NCBI GenBank assembly: GCA_036924085.1 | Contig: JAVGWX010000004.1 | Span: forward strand, 77,859,090-77,923,089 | Reading direction: 5' to 3' | DNA: 64,000 nucleotides | DNA from: Ariolimax columbianus | Lineage: Eukaryota; Mollusca; Gastropoda; Stylommatophora; Arionidae | Shown: positions 9,761-19,994 of the stretch, piece after piece | Layout: every line of letters begins with the position of its first letter | How positions within the stretch are numbered: position 1 is the stretch's first letter | Notes under the pieces: generated by a model | Told to the model about the DNA's origin: nothing | The model's database searches: none | What the model saw: only the letters and a program-made list of their open reading frames with translations | Position numbers and translations under genes: made by a program

Positions 9761-10029
9761 TTCTGTGTCTTTATTCTCGTATCTCCTCTGCCTCTCCTTC
9801 TACATACATCTTTCTTGACGTCATCAACTGGAGACGTCAGTGTCAGAGTACGATCTCCGCAGCTAAAAGAAGTGCTTATTCTACACACTCAGAAAACATA
9901 TACCCAGAACAACAGTAAGAGATGTCAAGTAATTGGCACTTAAGAATTAAACCAAGGTCAGAGTAGACGCTGAATGTGCCGTCGTATAAGAAAGATAAAG
10001 TGGCACTTCTAAAAACTGGGTAAGTGGCT
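9761..10029. other. Unclassified spacer
   Basis: Contains GACGTCATCAACTGGAGACGTC near 9819-9840 (two GACGTC sites) but no recognised feature. Confidence 0.35.
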
Positions 10030-10385
10030 TACAGTTATGGTCAAACTGTATAAAGCCTTAGTTAGATCTAGATTGGAGTACTGTGTACAGGTGTGGAGTC
10101 CTTATCATAGAGGGGATATAAACATGCTGGAAAGGATACAAAGACGAGCAACAAAGCTGATAGTCGGATTCCAGAATTACAGTTATGAGGAAAGACTCCA
10201 AAAAACAGTCCTTCAGTGTCTAGAAAGAGAAGAATTCTAGGTGACACAGGTTTATAAGATAATAAAAGAAAAGGATAAATTAGACTATAACAATTTTTTT
10301 TTTTCAAAATACAACCACCTACAGGAACAAGAGGACATTGATTGGTAATATCAACAAAAGTTTTGTAGATTAACTCAATCATGAG
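10030..10385 (+). mobile_element. CR1-like LINE, RT C-terminal fragment
   Basis: The frame 10037-10240 encodes 'MVKLYKALVRSRLEYCVQVW', then 'SPYHRGDINMLERIQRRATK' and 'SYEERLQ', a clear CR1/L2-type RT thumb signature. After the stop it continues as 'VTQVYKIIKEKDKLDYN' in the same frame, so the stop is a mutation. Same family as 7172, 30775 and 53608. Confidence 0.85.
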
Positions 10386-10394
10386 GTGACAAGA

Positions 10395-10925
10395 GCTATT
10401 CTGAATGCAGCATCACAAAGCATCCCAAAGGGCAGAAGGAAGTCATAAAAAACCATATTATAGCAAAGAAATGCAAGCTATCATATCTGAAAGAGTTGAA
10501 GCAAGTGTAGCCCTCAAGATGATAACATCACAAGATGCAAAGATCCTCTACAACAAATCATGCACTAAGATCAAACTCATAGTTAAGAAAGTGAAAAATG
10601 AAAAATGGTCATCAACATGGCGAAACTTGACCTAAAGCACAATGGGAAAGAGAGTCTAGGTATTGATTGACAATTTGTCTGAAAATCGAAGGAGAACAAA
10701 TGCTAAGCCAGTGATAGCTGGAAGAAGAACAATAACTGAAGACCAGAAAAAAGCAGAGCACTTCAACCGGTACTTTGCCTCTGTGAATAGAGCAGGAAAA
10801 CTTACAGAGTTGGACAAAAAACGTCTAGGACACTTGAATCGTCAAGAGAAAGGCCCAACAGCTAGTCCATATTTGAAGAATTCGAGCAAGTCAGAAAAAA
10901 TGACAACCTAGATAGTCTCCAGGCC
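10395..10925 (+). mobile_element. I-group LINE, pre-RT fragment
   Basis: Encodes 'KGRRKSHKKPYYSKEMQ'-like sequence (with one frameshift) through to 'EDQKKAEHFNRYFASVNRAG'. This is the linker between endonuclease and RT in RNase H-bearing LINEs; compare 'RGARKNYKPYWNDELQKAED' at 14699. Two open pieces (10405-10635, 10663-10911) are separated by a stop. It ends just before the expected 'KKRKSPGKDGI' segment. Confidence 0.7.
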
Positions 10926-10934
10926 TAGGCAGGA

Positions 10935-11375
10935 TACATCATTAGTTGATCACTATTGTCTGAATCCAACTCGCTGTGGAATTAAAAGATGTTTTTCTTC
11001 TAAATGCCACATTGAGTCTTATATTTATCATGCTTTTCATCAGTTTTCCCACTTAACAAAGTAAACTGATTGGCTTGTAGCTATTTGGATTTGTTATGTC
11101 TTTATCTGTCTTTGCAATTGGTGTCAATATGGCTTCCTTTCATACCTGTGGTGCAATTTCTTTTTTCCAACTACAATTTAAGAGCTTCTTTTATTTGTGC
11201 CCAGACTTATTAACATTTCATTTGTTATCCCATCATTTCCTAGGGATTTCTTTTTCATTAGTGACTTCATTACCACGAACATTTCATCCATTGTTAAATT
11301 TGCCATCATGTGCTCTTCTTCGGCAATACTTATGCTGTTCTTCTTTTCTCATTTCTCATCTCACTTTCTACCAGG
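10935..11375 (-). mobile_element. I-group LINE, 5' RT fragment (decayed)
   Basis: The minus strand encodes 'EAILTPIAKTDKDITNPNSY' then 'KPISLL', 'VGKLMKSMINIRL' and 'RRKTSFNSTASWIQT', parallel to 'DAILVPVPKTGKDKTDPNGY' and 'RPISLLSCVGKLMERMI' in the 61385-64000 copy. Upstream 'EEEHMMA' is also recognisable near 11310. Several frameshifts and stops are present. Confidence 0.75.
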
Positions 11376-11379
11376 TTGT

Positions 11380-11765
11380 AGCCAAGTGTCATGGTATGTA
11401 TTTGTTTTTCACCTCTCCTGTTGCCATTTTATGGCAGTCCTCGTTTTCGCTATCTATCCACATTTTCCTCTGTCTACCTCTCGCCCTCATTCCTGATGTT
11501 CTGCTATAGAAGGTTGCATCAACAATGTGATCTGGTTGCATTCTCCCATTTTATTCTCTGTTGCGCAATGTGCTGTAGGCAGGGAATTGTTCCAACATTC
11601 ACCTGAATGCTCTGTGATTCTGCATCCTCTGGTGTTGTTAGTGACCTTTCGTAGGCACCGCATTTCGCAGGTGACTAACTTTCGTTTTTCGACCTTATTC
11701 AATGCCCATGTCTGGCACTGGTAGCACAGGGTTGCTATGAAGATACAATTTATCATCTGTTTTTT
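11380..11765 (-). mobile_element. LINE C-terminal fragment
   Basis: The frame 11487-11756 (minus) encodes 'YQCQTWALNKVEKRKLVTCE' and 'MRCLRKVTNN', resembling 'YGCETWTL...FEMRCLRRI' of RTE-type LINEs. 'GRGRQRKMWIDSENEDC' follows after a stop. It is not related to the adjoining I-group RT fragment. Confidence 0.6.
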
Positions 11766-12021
11766 TTGCTTCGAAGGAAATCCTAGGGTGTCTTAGTAGT
11801 CGAAATGACTGGTATGTGTCAGCTTTTGTTGTTGTTGTAGGTCTTTTGTTCATCAATGGTAGTGTTGCTGTGGTCTGTTGTAGCTTCCACATGACTTGCA
11901 CTAGTGCAGTGTTCCATCAGTGCAGTCGCTTCTTGTTTTCCTGTTAACAAGAGGTTCCCATGCTTGACTGTCATTTTCTTGGCGTAGTATCCTTGGTTGT
12001 TCTGTGCTACCTTTCACTACA

Positions 12022-12320
12022 AATAGCAGCAAAGATGGTGCTATAATGGCTGCGGGTCTAAATTGCTCTGGTGTTTTAGTTAATTTTGGTCAGGCTACGG
12101 ATTTGCGATCTCACATTACAAAGGCTCGGCTATATAAGGGCGGTAGCTATCTCCTCTCCCTCGCCGCTTTTACTTCCCAGACTAAACCAGTACCCATTTA
12201 AGTCTGTGTCGACCCGGGAGCCGTTTCGGTCTCAATAAACATTTCCACCTCAACTGGGGAATGAACCTAGGACCACTCAGATGCGAAGCTAGCTCCCTAA
12301 CCACTGCACTATGCATAGTA
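12022..12320. mobile_element. LINE 3'-UTR scrap and tRNA-like SINE head
   Basis: 12022-12110 matches the post-LINE sequence at 60152 ('atggctgcgggtctaaattg', 'ctacggatttgc'). At 12170-12318 the minus strand reads as a tRNA-like promoter: GTGCAGTGGTTAGGGAGCTA (box A-like) and TCCTAGGTTCATTCCCC (box B-like). This is probably a separate tRNA-SINE family seen once. Confidence 0.5.
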
Positions 12321-12548
12321 ACTCTGAGGAAAAATCTGCATCTAGTGCTGATCCTTTTGTCTCTATAAAGTCCTGCCACTCGTCAAAGGTAGCTCAGGAC
12401 AAGAGAGTGAGGTTGAAAAAAGGCGTAGTACCTTTCTCACTTTAATCCAAATCACCACGCAAGTCACCCATTTCAGCAGACATAGCAAGAGAAAAGACTG
12501 TTCACATGGCTGAACAAAGAGAGTGGTCTTCACATGTGATGGATGAAC
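12321..12548. repeat. Interspersed repeat X, copy 1
   Basis: Direct-orientation match to 60625-60870. Shared blocks are AGGAAAAATCTGCATC, CACTTTAATCCAAATCAC, GCAAGTCACCCATTTCAGC, GGCTGAACAAAGAGAGTGG and TGTGATGGA. No coding signal; class unknown. Confidence 0.75.
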
Positions 12549-12554
12549 ATCATC

Positions 12555-12702
12555 AGCTAGCTTCCAAAGTTTGTTTGCTTCACTGTCTAGGTTAAGAGAT
12601 TCTGCTTTTTTCTTTCCGTCTATCTCTTATAGTCTGATTTCTTTGAGAGCAATGTTGCCTTCGATTGACTGTTCTCTTTCTGCCATCTGATAATTTTTCT
12701 TT
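12555..12702 (-). mobile_element. I-group LINE fragment, linker region
   Basis: The minus strand encodes 'MAEREQSIEGNIALKE' and 'KAESLNLDSEANKLWKLA', matching 'MAEREQSMEANIGLKAATAK' and 'TESLNLDKEGNKLWKLFRA' in the copy at 14485. A 10-20 codon gap lies between the blocks. Confidence 0.8.
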
Positions 12703-12704
12703 TG

Positions 12705-12990
12705 CTTCTTCATCCTCGTTCATTCTCAATCTCCCTCTACCAAGCCCTGACTAGGGCTTTGAAAGTAGCAGGATGTAGTTCGGAGAACAGAAAGCATTGT
12801 GCCGTAGTTTACATCCTGACTGCAATATTTGCACCTTTCGGTCAGTCACATCCGACCTCAGCATGTCCTTTTTGAGTACTGGGTTAGCCTTCTCTCTTTG
12901 ATCCTGTCTACTTAGCCAGTCTGCACTGTTGCAGCCTATTATCCAGGATCACTGCAAGGTGGCATCTGATAGTTCAACCGTAAGCTTTTG
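12705..12990 (-). mobile_element. Repeat G copy
   Basis: Minus-strand match to the 6633 copy: 'ttctcaatctccctctaccaa' at the 3' end, 'ttacatcctgactgcaatat', 'tttgcacctttcggtca', 'agtctgcactgttgcagcct' and 'ttatccaggatcactgcaag'. The head end is cut near the start of the 36/38-bp array. Confidence 0.8.
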
Positions 12991-13560
12991 TAGGGCTGGT
13001 AATACAGAATCTGAGACCTCACAACACTTTGATCCCTAATGACAGAAACAGACCTCATAACACTTTGATCGCTAATGTCAGAATCTGAGACCTCACAACA
13101 CTTTGATCCCTAATGACAGAATCAGACCTCATAACACTTTGATCCCTAATGACAGAATCTGACCTCACAACACTTTGATCCCTAATGTCAGAATCTGAGA
13201 CCTCACAACACTTTGATCCCTAATGACAGAATCAGACCTCATAACACTTTGATCCCTAATGACAGAATCTGACCTCACAACACTTTGATCCCTAATGTCC
13301 GAATCTGAGACCTCACAACACTTTGATCCCTAATGTCAGAATCTGAGACCTCACAACACTTTGATCCCTAATGTCAGAATCTGAGACCTCACAACACTTT
13401 GATCCCTAATGACAGAATCAGACCTCACAACACTTTGATCCCTAATGACAGAATCTGACCTCAGAAACACTTTGATCCCTAATGACAGAATCTGAGACCT
13501 CACAACATTTTGATCCCTAATGAATGAATTTGAGACCTCACAACATTTTATTATAATATT
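12991..13560. repeat. 36/38-bp minisatellite
   Basis: About 15 monomers: CCTCACAACACTTTGATCCC followed by TAATGACAGAATCTGAGA. Units ending CTGAGA are 38 bp and units ending CAGA or CTGA are 36 bp. The two alternate in a pattern suggesting a 2-3 monomer higher-order unit (for example 13078-13190 and 13190-13300). Confidence 0.95.
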
Positions 13561-13869
13561 ATCTGACACTTACCGCCTTGACATTGCCTACAGATCTGGT
13601 AAACACTGGGATACCACTGCTACTTGTAAGACAAATCAGGTAAGCTGCCATGTTTGTCTACTTTAAGGAATGTCTGAAAGAAATATCAGAAACAGAAACA
13701 ACCTTCAGACGTTATTACAGTAGTGTTCTATATAGTCAGCCCACCACAAAAAAAAGTTCACACATATAATAAAGTCTCAAATACTTCCTTCTTTATGACA
13801 GCATCTCTGTTTTGGAATTAGTACTTATGTTTATAGTCAATTCTTTTTTTGTATCCCCGTTATTTTTTC
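13561..13869. other. Unclassified spacer
   Basis: AT-rich, no recognised repeat or gene. Confidence 0.35.
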
Positions 13870-13932
13870 TGCCTCATATATGAGGTATTATTTCTAGAGC
13901 TTTACTTTGAAACAAGTTGTTCCTCTATACTT
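13870..13932 (+). repeat. 'TTTCTAGAGCTTTA' repeat, first unit
   Basis: Unit containing TATATGAGGTATTATTTCTA and GAGCTTTACTTTGAAA. Further units lie at 14338-14484 and 17876-18055. The original array was split by the LINE fragment at 13930 and by I-group copy 1. Confidence 0.7.
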
Positions 13933-14334
13933 ATGAGACATGGACAATTACAGCTGACCTGCAGTGAAGGAAACAGGCCTTGGAGATAAGCTGTTTTCAA
14001 AGCCTTCTAAATGTCACATACAAAGACAGAGTTACAAATGAGGAAATACAAGAAAGAATTACAACCTTCTGAAGACCTCATGAGGTAAAAAAAACAGAAA
14101 CTCACTTGGTACGGCCACATATCGAGATCAAACAGTCTTGCAAAAATGATCCTGCAACGAAAGGTGCAATGCAGACAACAAAAGAGGTGGGAGGACAACA
14201 TAATAAAATGAACCAATCTCTGACAAGAGCAGGCATATGCAGCGATTGCTGACAGAGGTGTGGCATGGAGTTGTGAGGTTGTCACTATGGGTGCCCCAAC
14301 AACCTCAACGGTTACAAGATGAACTGACCTGACT
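13930..14334 (+). mobile_element. RTE-type LINE C-terminal fragment
   Basis: Successive frames encode 'YETWTITADL', 'QSLLNVTYKDRVTNEEIQER', 'WYGHISRSNSLAKMILQRK', 'QQKRWEDNI', 'ADRGVAW' and 'VVTMGAPTTST'. This order (CRLxxxSYxDRVTNEE, RxGHVxRSxxLAKTILQG, KRWEDNI) is the RTE-type LINE tail. Several frameshifts are present. It is inserted into the TTTCTAGAGC repeat. Confidence 0.8.
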
Positions 14335-14337
14335 GAT

Positions 14338-14484
14338 ACGTGGTACTATTTCTAGAGCTTTTTTTTAAAATCAGTTATTCATATATGGGGTATTATTTCT
14401 AGAGCTTTATTTTGAAATGGGTTATGCCTATGTCATACATGAGGTATTTTATCTAGAGCTTTATTTTGAAATGAATTATGCCTC
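14338..14484 (+). repeat. 'TTTCTAGAGCTTTA' repeat, units flanking LINE copy 1
   Basis: Two to three units of about 60 bp. The last one ends GAATTATGCCTC (14473-14484), which is the left TSD of I-group copy 1. Confidence 0.8.
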
Positions 14485-14686
14485 CAGGTAGCGACCACAG
14501 GCGATCAGGCTAGAAATTGATATGGAAGTAGGCCCACAGGAAACAAAACCGCTCCCACGTTGGAATTACAAACGAGCCGACTGGGACAGATTTGCAATCC
14601 TGACAGATGGGCTGTGTGAAACCATCAACACACGAAACAACAAAATGAAGCCCATGGTGGAAAGCCTAAGCAAGGCAATAATGTAA

Positions 14687-16750
14687 ACCGCCACTGAAAC
14701 CATCCCAAGAGGGGCTAGGAAAAACTATAAGCCCTACTGGAATGATGAGTTGCAGAAAGCGGAAGATGCAGTCACAAATGCTAGGAACATGGCAGAGCGA
14801 GAACAATCTATGGAGGCAAATATCGGCCTCAAAGCCGCCACGGCAAAATACAAATACACTCTAAACCAAACAGCAAGAGAAAGCTGGAAAAACAGAACTG
14901 AAAGCCTCAACCTAGACAAAGAAGGGAACAAACTCTGGAAGCTATTCAGAGCCATGAATGACGAAACGCCTTTAAACAAACAAATTATCATCAAGCAGGG
15001 CGAAAACTTGCTCACTGGAAAAAAAGCCGCAAACGCTTTTGTCGAACACTATGCCAGAGCAAACCACATTGAGGTCCCTGCAGATAGGCATACAGACATT
15101 AGTGAAGAGCAAAAGGGGCACGACAACATCAATACGGCACCAGAAGAGCATATGATGGCCAAATTAACGAGTGAAATGGAAGAGGCCATGAGAACATTAA
15201 AGAAAAGGAAATCTCCCGGAAAAGATGGGATAACAAACGAAATGCTGATGGGGCTGGGCCAAACAGCGAAGAGGAAACTGCTGTCAGTCCTGAACCAAAG
15301 CTGGAAAATTGGTATTGTACCCCAGGCATGGAAAGACGCAGTACTTGTACCAGTACCAAAGAAAGGAAAAGACAAAATAGATCCAAATGGATACAGGCCT
15401 ATCAGCCTACTGAGCTGTGTCGGCAAACTGATGGAACGTATGATAAACACCAGACTGATGTGGCATCTGGAAGAAAAACGAATACTAATTCCACAGCAAG
15501 CAGGCTTTAGACAGTACAGATCTACTGAGGACCAGGTCATCCTCATAGCCCAGGAAATAGAAGATGCCTACCAGGCACAGAAACACACAGTAGCGGTTTG
15601 TGTGGACCTGGAAAAGGCATTTGACAAAGTCTGGAAAGACGGACTTAGAGTCAAGCTAAGGAGAAGTGAAGTTTGTGGGAGAATGTACAAGTGGATCAAC
15701 CACTACCTCAAAAAAAGAACGGCCAGAGTCCAAGTACAAGGGCAGATGAGCAAAAAGGTGACACTCGAGCAGGGAGTACCCCAAGGGGGAGTACTGTCAC
15801 CCACACTCTTCCTGGTGTATATAAACGACATTACAGAGAATATACCAAGAAGAGTCCAAAGCTCAATGTTTGCAGACGATCTGGCTATGTGGACCTCTGA
15901 AAAGAATCTCCCCATAGCAAGAAATCGGATGCAGCAGGCCCTAACATCGCTGGAAGAGTGGGCGAACTCATGGCTGGTCAAAATAAACGAGGAGAAAACC
16001 ACATGCACAATATTCTCGCTTTCAATCAAACCCCAAAACACCAAATTAAGTCGAAATAGCAAATTCCTGCAGCCAAACGACAACCGAAACTATCTGGGAG
16101 TCACATTTGATCGGCGCATGACATGGAAAAGTCAGATCGAGAGAAACCGAATGAGAGCCAGAGAAAGAATGGCAATCATGAGGAAAGTTGCTGGCACAAG
16201 CTGGGGAGCAGACGAAAGTATACTAAAGAAACTGTACACTGGAAGAGTGAGACCAGTTCTCGAGTATGGCATTGCAGCATGGACAACAGCAGCAAAGGCG
16301 AACTTCGATAAAGTTAGCAAACTTCAAAACCAAGCCATGAGAGTTATAACAGGAGGCATGAAGTCAACGCCAATTGTAGAACTTGAAAAGATTACAAAAC
16401 TGCAATCCATGACCGATAGAAGAGACTGCAGAGCCCAGCTGCAGTCAGAGAAACTCAGAAGACTGACTGACCATCCAATGCACCAGCGACTAAACAATTT
16501 GGGAAATGGGAAACTAAAGCGGAGAAACTTTGCAGAAATAGCCAAAGCAAAGATGCACGAAGATACCATAAACACACTAACAACACCAAAGCCCTTCACT
16601 ACTGTACGAAAACCTACCTGGAGGCAGGATATATTTCCAGAGATGGTAGAAAATATACCAGATATTGGAAACAAAAACTGCCAGACTGAAAAAGAAAGGA
16701 GAGATACTGCCCTAAGCTTTATATCGAAAAACTACCCGACGGTTCTGTAA
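14687..16750 (+). pseudogene. Reverse transcriptase ORF of I-group LINE copy 1
   Basis: Open frame of about 688 codons after an in-frame TAA at 14684-14686 that other family logic says is a mutation. Linker 'YKPYWNDELQKAED' comes first, then 'KRKSPGKDGITNEMLMGLG' (RT start), 'GYRPISLLSCVGKLMERM', 'AGFRQYRSTEDQ', the catalytic 'VDLEKAFDKVW' (Asp codon 15605-15607), 'QGVPQGGVLSPTLF' and the catalytic box FADD (15869-15880), followed by the thumb 'YLGVTFDRRMTWKSQI'. It ends early at 'KNYPTVL' because the RNase H start is deleted and the frame shifts. The RT itself looks intact in sequence. There is no natural start; expression would need the missing 5' half. Confidence 0.88.
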
Positions 16751-16844
16751 CAAACACTACACAGAACGGAGGGGCAGGAGCATTCCAAATGGCAGAAAAA
16801 TAACACTGTCATTCGCTGCTGGTAAGTACACAAGCAATTTCAGA

Positions 16845-17472
16845 GTGGAGGCAGAGGCACTGAGGGCGGCAGTGGAAGAAATGGTGACACATACAGAAAA
16901 TGAAAGCCATACAGTCCTGCTTACAGATGCTCTGGCCGTAGTCAAAGTGCTAAAAAGCCAGAAAAACACTGACTTAAGAGCAGTACTCTGTCAACTATGT
17001 CAGCAGTCCGCACCAAAAAGGGTAGTGGTACAGTGGGTCCCATCCCACTGCAACATCCAAGGCAACGAGGAGGCAGACAGACTGGCAAAAGAAGGTGCAA
17101 GACTACCACAAACAGATACTAGTATGACGTACGAAGAGTCAAAACGGCTTATTAAAGCCAGATACATGACCAAATGGGAAACTGAACATACCGGCTACAC
17201 CAAAAACGATGCCTATTACCAGTTTAACAGAAGAGAGCAGGTCGTTGTCTTCAGACTTCGCACTGGCCACAATAGACTGAGGTACCACCTATTCAACAAA
17301 TTGAAGATAGGTGGTACCGGGAAAATGACCGCTGAGCATCTGCCCGACATACGAGGATCAGAGAGAGCAGATGTGGCCATCACCAGTGGCAACACAAGAC
17401 AAGCTATATGGCAGTGTCGACAGCTTCAGGATGACCGCCGCTTTTTTCGAAAAAATAATGGTTACTGTCTGA
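16845..17472 (+). pseudogene. RNase H and C-terminal motif of LINE copy 1
   Basis: Encodes 'EAEALRAAVEEM', 'VLLTDALAVVKVL' and 'VVVQWVPSHCNIQGNEEAD', the later three RNase H blocks, then 'VFRLRTGHNRLRYHLFNKL'. The first Asp block is deleted upstream. After 'KIGGTGKMTAEHL' the Cys-x-Cys half of the C-x-C-x8-H-x4-C motif is gone, and another small loss shifts the frame. The canonical family frame ends at TGA 17470. Confidence 0.85.
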
Positions 17473-17519
17473 CTGCGTGCGATGAAGAAGAAGAAGAATT
17501 ATGCCTCTGTTATATATGG

Positions 17520-17868
17520 GGTACAGGGATCAAGATGCTGAGCAGTACATGAACTAAAGTGGTCAGAGATCCAAAGATGACTGCTAACGTCAAGGCCAGC
17601 GACCCAGAGCTGCTAAAACTTTTCTACACCTCCACATGGTGATCCTGGATAACATGTTGCAACAGGGCAGACTGGCTAATTAGAAGGGATCGAGGAGGGA
17701 AGGTTAACATGGTACCAAAAATGCCATGGTGAAGTCGGACTGAAAGGTGCAAATATCGCAGTCAAGCTGTTAACTACTTCATAACGCATTTCGTTCTCCA
17801 GACAACATCCTACTACATACAATGCCATTCTTAGGACTTGGTAGAGGCAGTTTGAAAAGGAAAGACGA
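17520..17868 (+). mobile_element. Repeat G copy
   Basis: Starts 'gggatcaagatgctgagcag' and follows the 6633 copy through 'ccacatggtgatcctggata', 'ggactgaaaggtgcaaatat', 'cgcagtcaagctgt' and 'cgcatttcgttctc'. The 3' end is degraded. It sits directly beyond the right TSD of LINE copy 1, in the TTTCTAGAGC repeat. Confidence 0.85.
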
Positions 17869-17875
17869 AGAAAAA

Positions 17876-18055
17876 GATATATGGTGGATTATTTCTAGAG
17901 TTTTACTTTGAAATGAGTTATTCCTCTATCATAAAAATATATGATAACTTATACTAAAGTAATAGTAGTTTCTAGAGCTGTACTTTGAAATTATATCCTA
18001 TGTCATATATGGGGTTTTATTTCTAGAGCTTTATTATGGAACGAGTTACTCTCTG
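17876..18055 (+). repeat. 'TTTCTAGAGCTTTA' repeat, right-hand units
   Basis: Three diverged units with ATTTCTAGAG, 'gctgtactttgaaattata' and 'gctttattatggaacgag'; continuation of the array at 14338. Confidence 0.75.
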
Positions 18056-18773
18056 TTATTCCTGTTAATGTCAAATAGTCGGTCTGTTAAAATAGTTCCA
18101 GAACTGTACGTTTATAACTTTTGTTTGGCTTATCTGGATTTAGTGTTACTGTTGTTAGCTGTCACTTGTCAGTTCTCAGACTTTCATTTTCAAGTTTGGT
18201 TGTCTTTTCAAAAATATTCCTCTCCTACTCAAACACAGAATATCATTAAAATCTATATCACATGCATAAATCTATCTACTTTAACATGCTTTACCAGTAA
18301 TATTAGCTAAGTCGCATGATGATTGTGAACAGCAATCAAAATTTACGAAACATCAATTGAAAATATTCAGAAGCGGCCATATTGTCAACAAATAATGCGT
18401 TACTTCCCCTAGGTATTAAAAAAATATGTTTACCTTAGTTTCATCAAAGTTAAACGAAACAAACTTATTGACATGAACTGCACACCTCGACCAATCTCCA
18501 ACTACAATACACCCAAGTTTGTTACGTCTATTCTGATCTCTGACTGAATTTAGAGGTATTTGTAACAAGTTATTGTGACAGCTGATTTACAAAATATATC
18601 AAGGTGAGAATGTGATCGTTGAGTGGTCAAATGGTTGGGTCACTTGCCTATCTCGTTGGACGTTATTAACGCAGCATATCCACGGCAGCAACACCTACCT
18701 GTTAAACGAGTCATGAACATGTATTTGCCTTAATATTATTGAATGCAAGGTAACACGAAATGTTCATTTAGTA
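18056..18773. other. AT-rich unclassified stretch
   Basis: About 65-70% A+T, no recognised repeat. An 80-codon frame at 18068-18310 has no family resemblance. Confidence 0.4.
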
Positions 18774-19205
18774 CAGGGGTTCTCAACCTTTTAAGACTGT
18801 GAGCACCGTTCACGCGTAATATTACATGCGTGAGCACCATTCAATCTAATGGGTTTCATTTTTTTTTAACAATACATTTTTAAAACACTTACCGGATTAA
18901 TGACATCCTTGAGCATGACAGCCACTCAGAAGTTCAGGGATGTCCAAGGAGAAGTCGCTTGTAGCTACACGCCAGGAGTTCAGTGATCCCCAAAGAGAAG
19001 TCGCTTGTAGCTCTACACGTAAACAGTCTTGCAGGTGTGAATCAGTAAATCGTTATCGTGCTTTGTTCTTGTAGTATTTCATAAGTGGGAAAGCTTTTTC
19101 GCACAGGTGGGTCATCCTGAACATGGCCAGACATTTTCGAGAAACACTCCGCAGAATTTGGAACTATTTTGTATCTTCACCTCCACACAAAAATATGAAT
19201 TGATT
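18774..19205 (-). pseudogene. hAT transposase C-terminal fragment with terminal repeat
   Basis: The plus strand starts with the hAT-style end CAGGGGTTCTCAACCTTTT (18774-18792). On the minus strand from about 19165 the frame reads 'CLAMFRMTHLCEKAFPLMKY', then 'YKNKAR', a stop, 'RFTDSHLQDCLRVELQATS'. This corresponds to the C-terminal dimerisation end of hAT transposases ('..CEKAFSxMKxxKSKxRSRLTDxHLxxxLRIA'). The following 'ATSDFSLDIPELL' block is duplicated in degenerate form. The rest of the transposase and the other end are not visible, so this is a relic. Confidence 0.7.
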
Positions 19206-19264
19206 CTTTTATAACAAATATTTCAGTGCTACCCAGGAGTCGAGGATCTATCAATGCAAGTACT

Positions 19265-19690
19265 GATCTCTTACTTTCCCATCACGTCTAATACTTTCCC
19301 ATCACGTCTAATTTCCAATCACGTCTAATTTCCAATCTCGTCTCTTACTTTCCCATCACGTCTCCTACTTTCCCATCACGTCTCTTACTTTCCCATCACG
19401 TCTACTTTTCCATCACGTCTCCTACTTTGCCATCACGTCTCTTACTTTCCTATCACGTTTCCTACTTTGCCATCACGTCTCTTACTTTCCTATCACGTCT
19501 CCTACTTTGCCATCACGTCTCTCACTTTCCTATCACGTTTCCTACTTTGCCATCACGTCTCTTACTTTCCTATCACGTCTCCTACTTTGCCATCACGTCT
19601 CTTACTTTCCTATCACTTTTCCTACTTTGCCATCACGTCTTCTACTTTTCCATCACATCTCTTACTTTCCCCCCTCATTTCTCTCTATTT
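19265..19690 (+). repeat. 20-bp minisatellite (40-bp dimers)
   Basis: Monomer CTTACTTTCCCATCACGTCT. From about 19425 it settles into 40-bp dimers alternating CTTACTTTCCTATCACGTCT and CCTACTTTGCCATCACGTCT. Open frames here are repeat artefacts. Confidence 0.95.
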
Positions 19691-19994
19691 TCCCTTTAAT
19701 TTTCTAGCCGGTGACAAAACGAATACCACCACTGTAACCACCCAAACATATCGTTATCCCAAATGTTATCCCATAGGAACTGTCATCCATATACTGCACA
19801 ACCCAATTACTGGAGAAACCAACACTGAAAGAGAGTATGTATTTCTTAGCTGCAAGTTTCATATGTTGGTGCCAACTGCTGAGCCGGACATATGCTTCGG
19901 GGGGAGCGATGTCGAGACAATGTGAATAATGCACGGCTTGTGTCTCGTTAGTTGAGGTGTCCCTATAATTTGCCAAGAGCCTATAGAAGACACG
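19691..19994. other. Unclassified spacer
   Basis: Unique-looking sequence between two arrays; nothing recognised. Confidence 0.35.

Larger units (their letters stand above)
14485..17495 (+). mobile_element. I-group LINE copy 1, 5'-truncated, with TSD
   Basis: A 3.0-kb insertion with perfect 12-bp TSD GAATTATGCCTC at 14473-14484 and 17496-17507. It begins at the end of the APE-type endonuclease ('SDHR', then after a 1-base loss 'RLEIDMEVGPQ'). It continues through linker, RT, RNase H and a Cys/His motif, ending TGA at 17470-17472, 11 nt of untranslated sequence and (GAA)4-5. RNase H is broken: about 28 bp holding the first catalytic Asp ('YTDGS') are lost near 16736, a second loss is at about 16783, and the Cys-x-Cys region is deleted between two GGTACC copies near 17310. 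Cannot move by itself. Confidence 0.92.
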
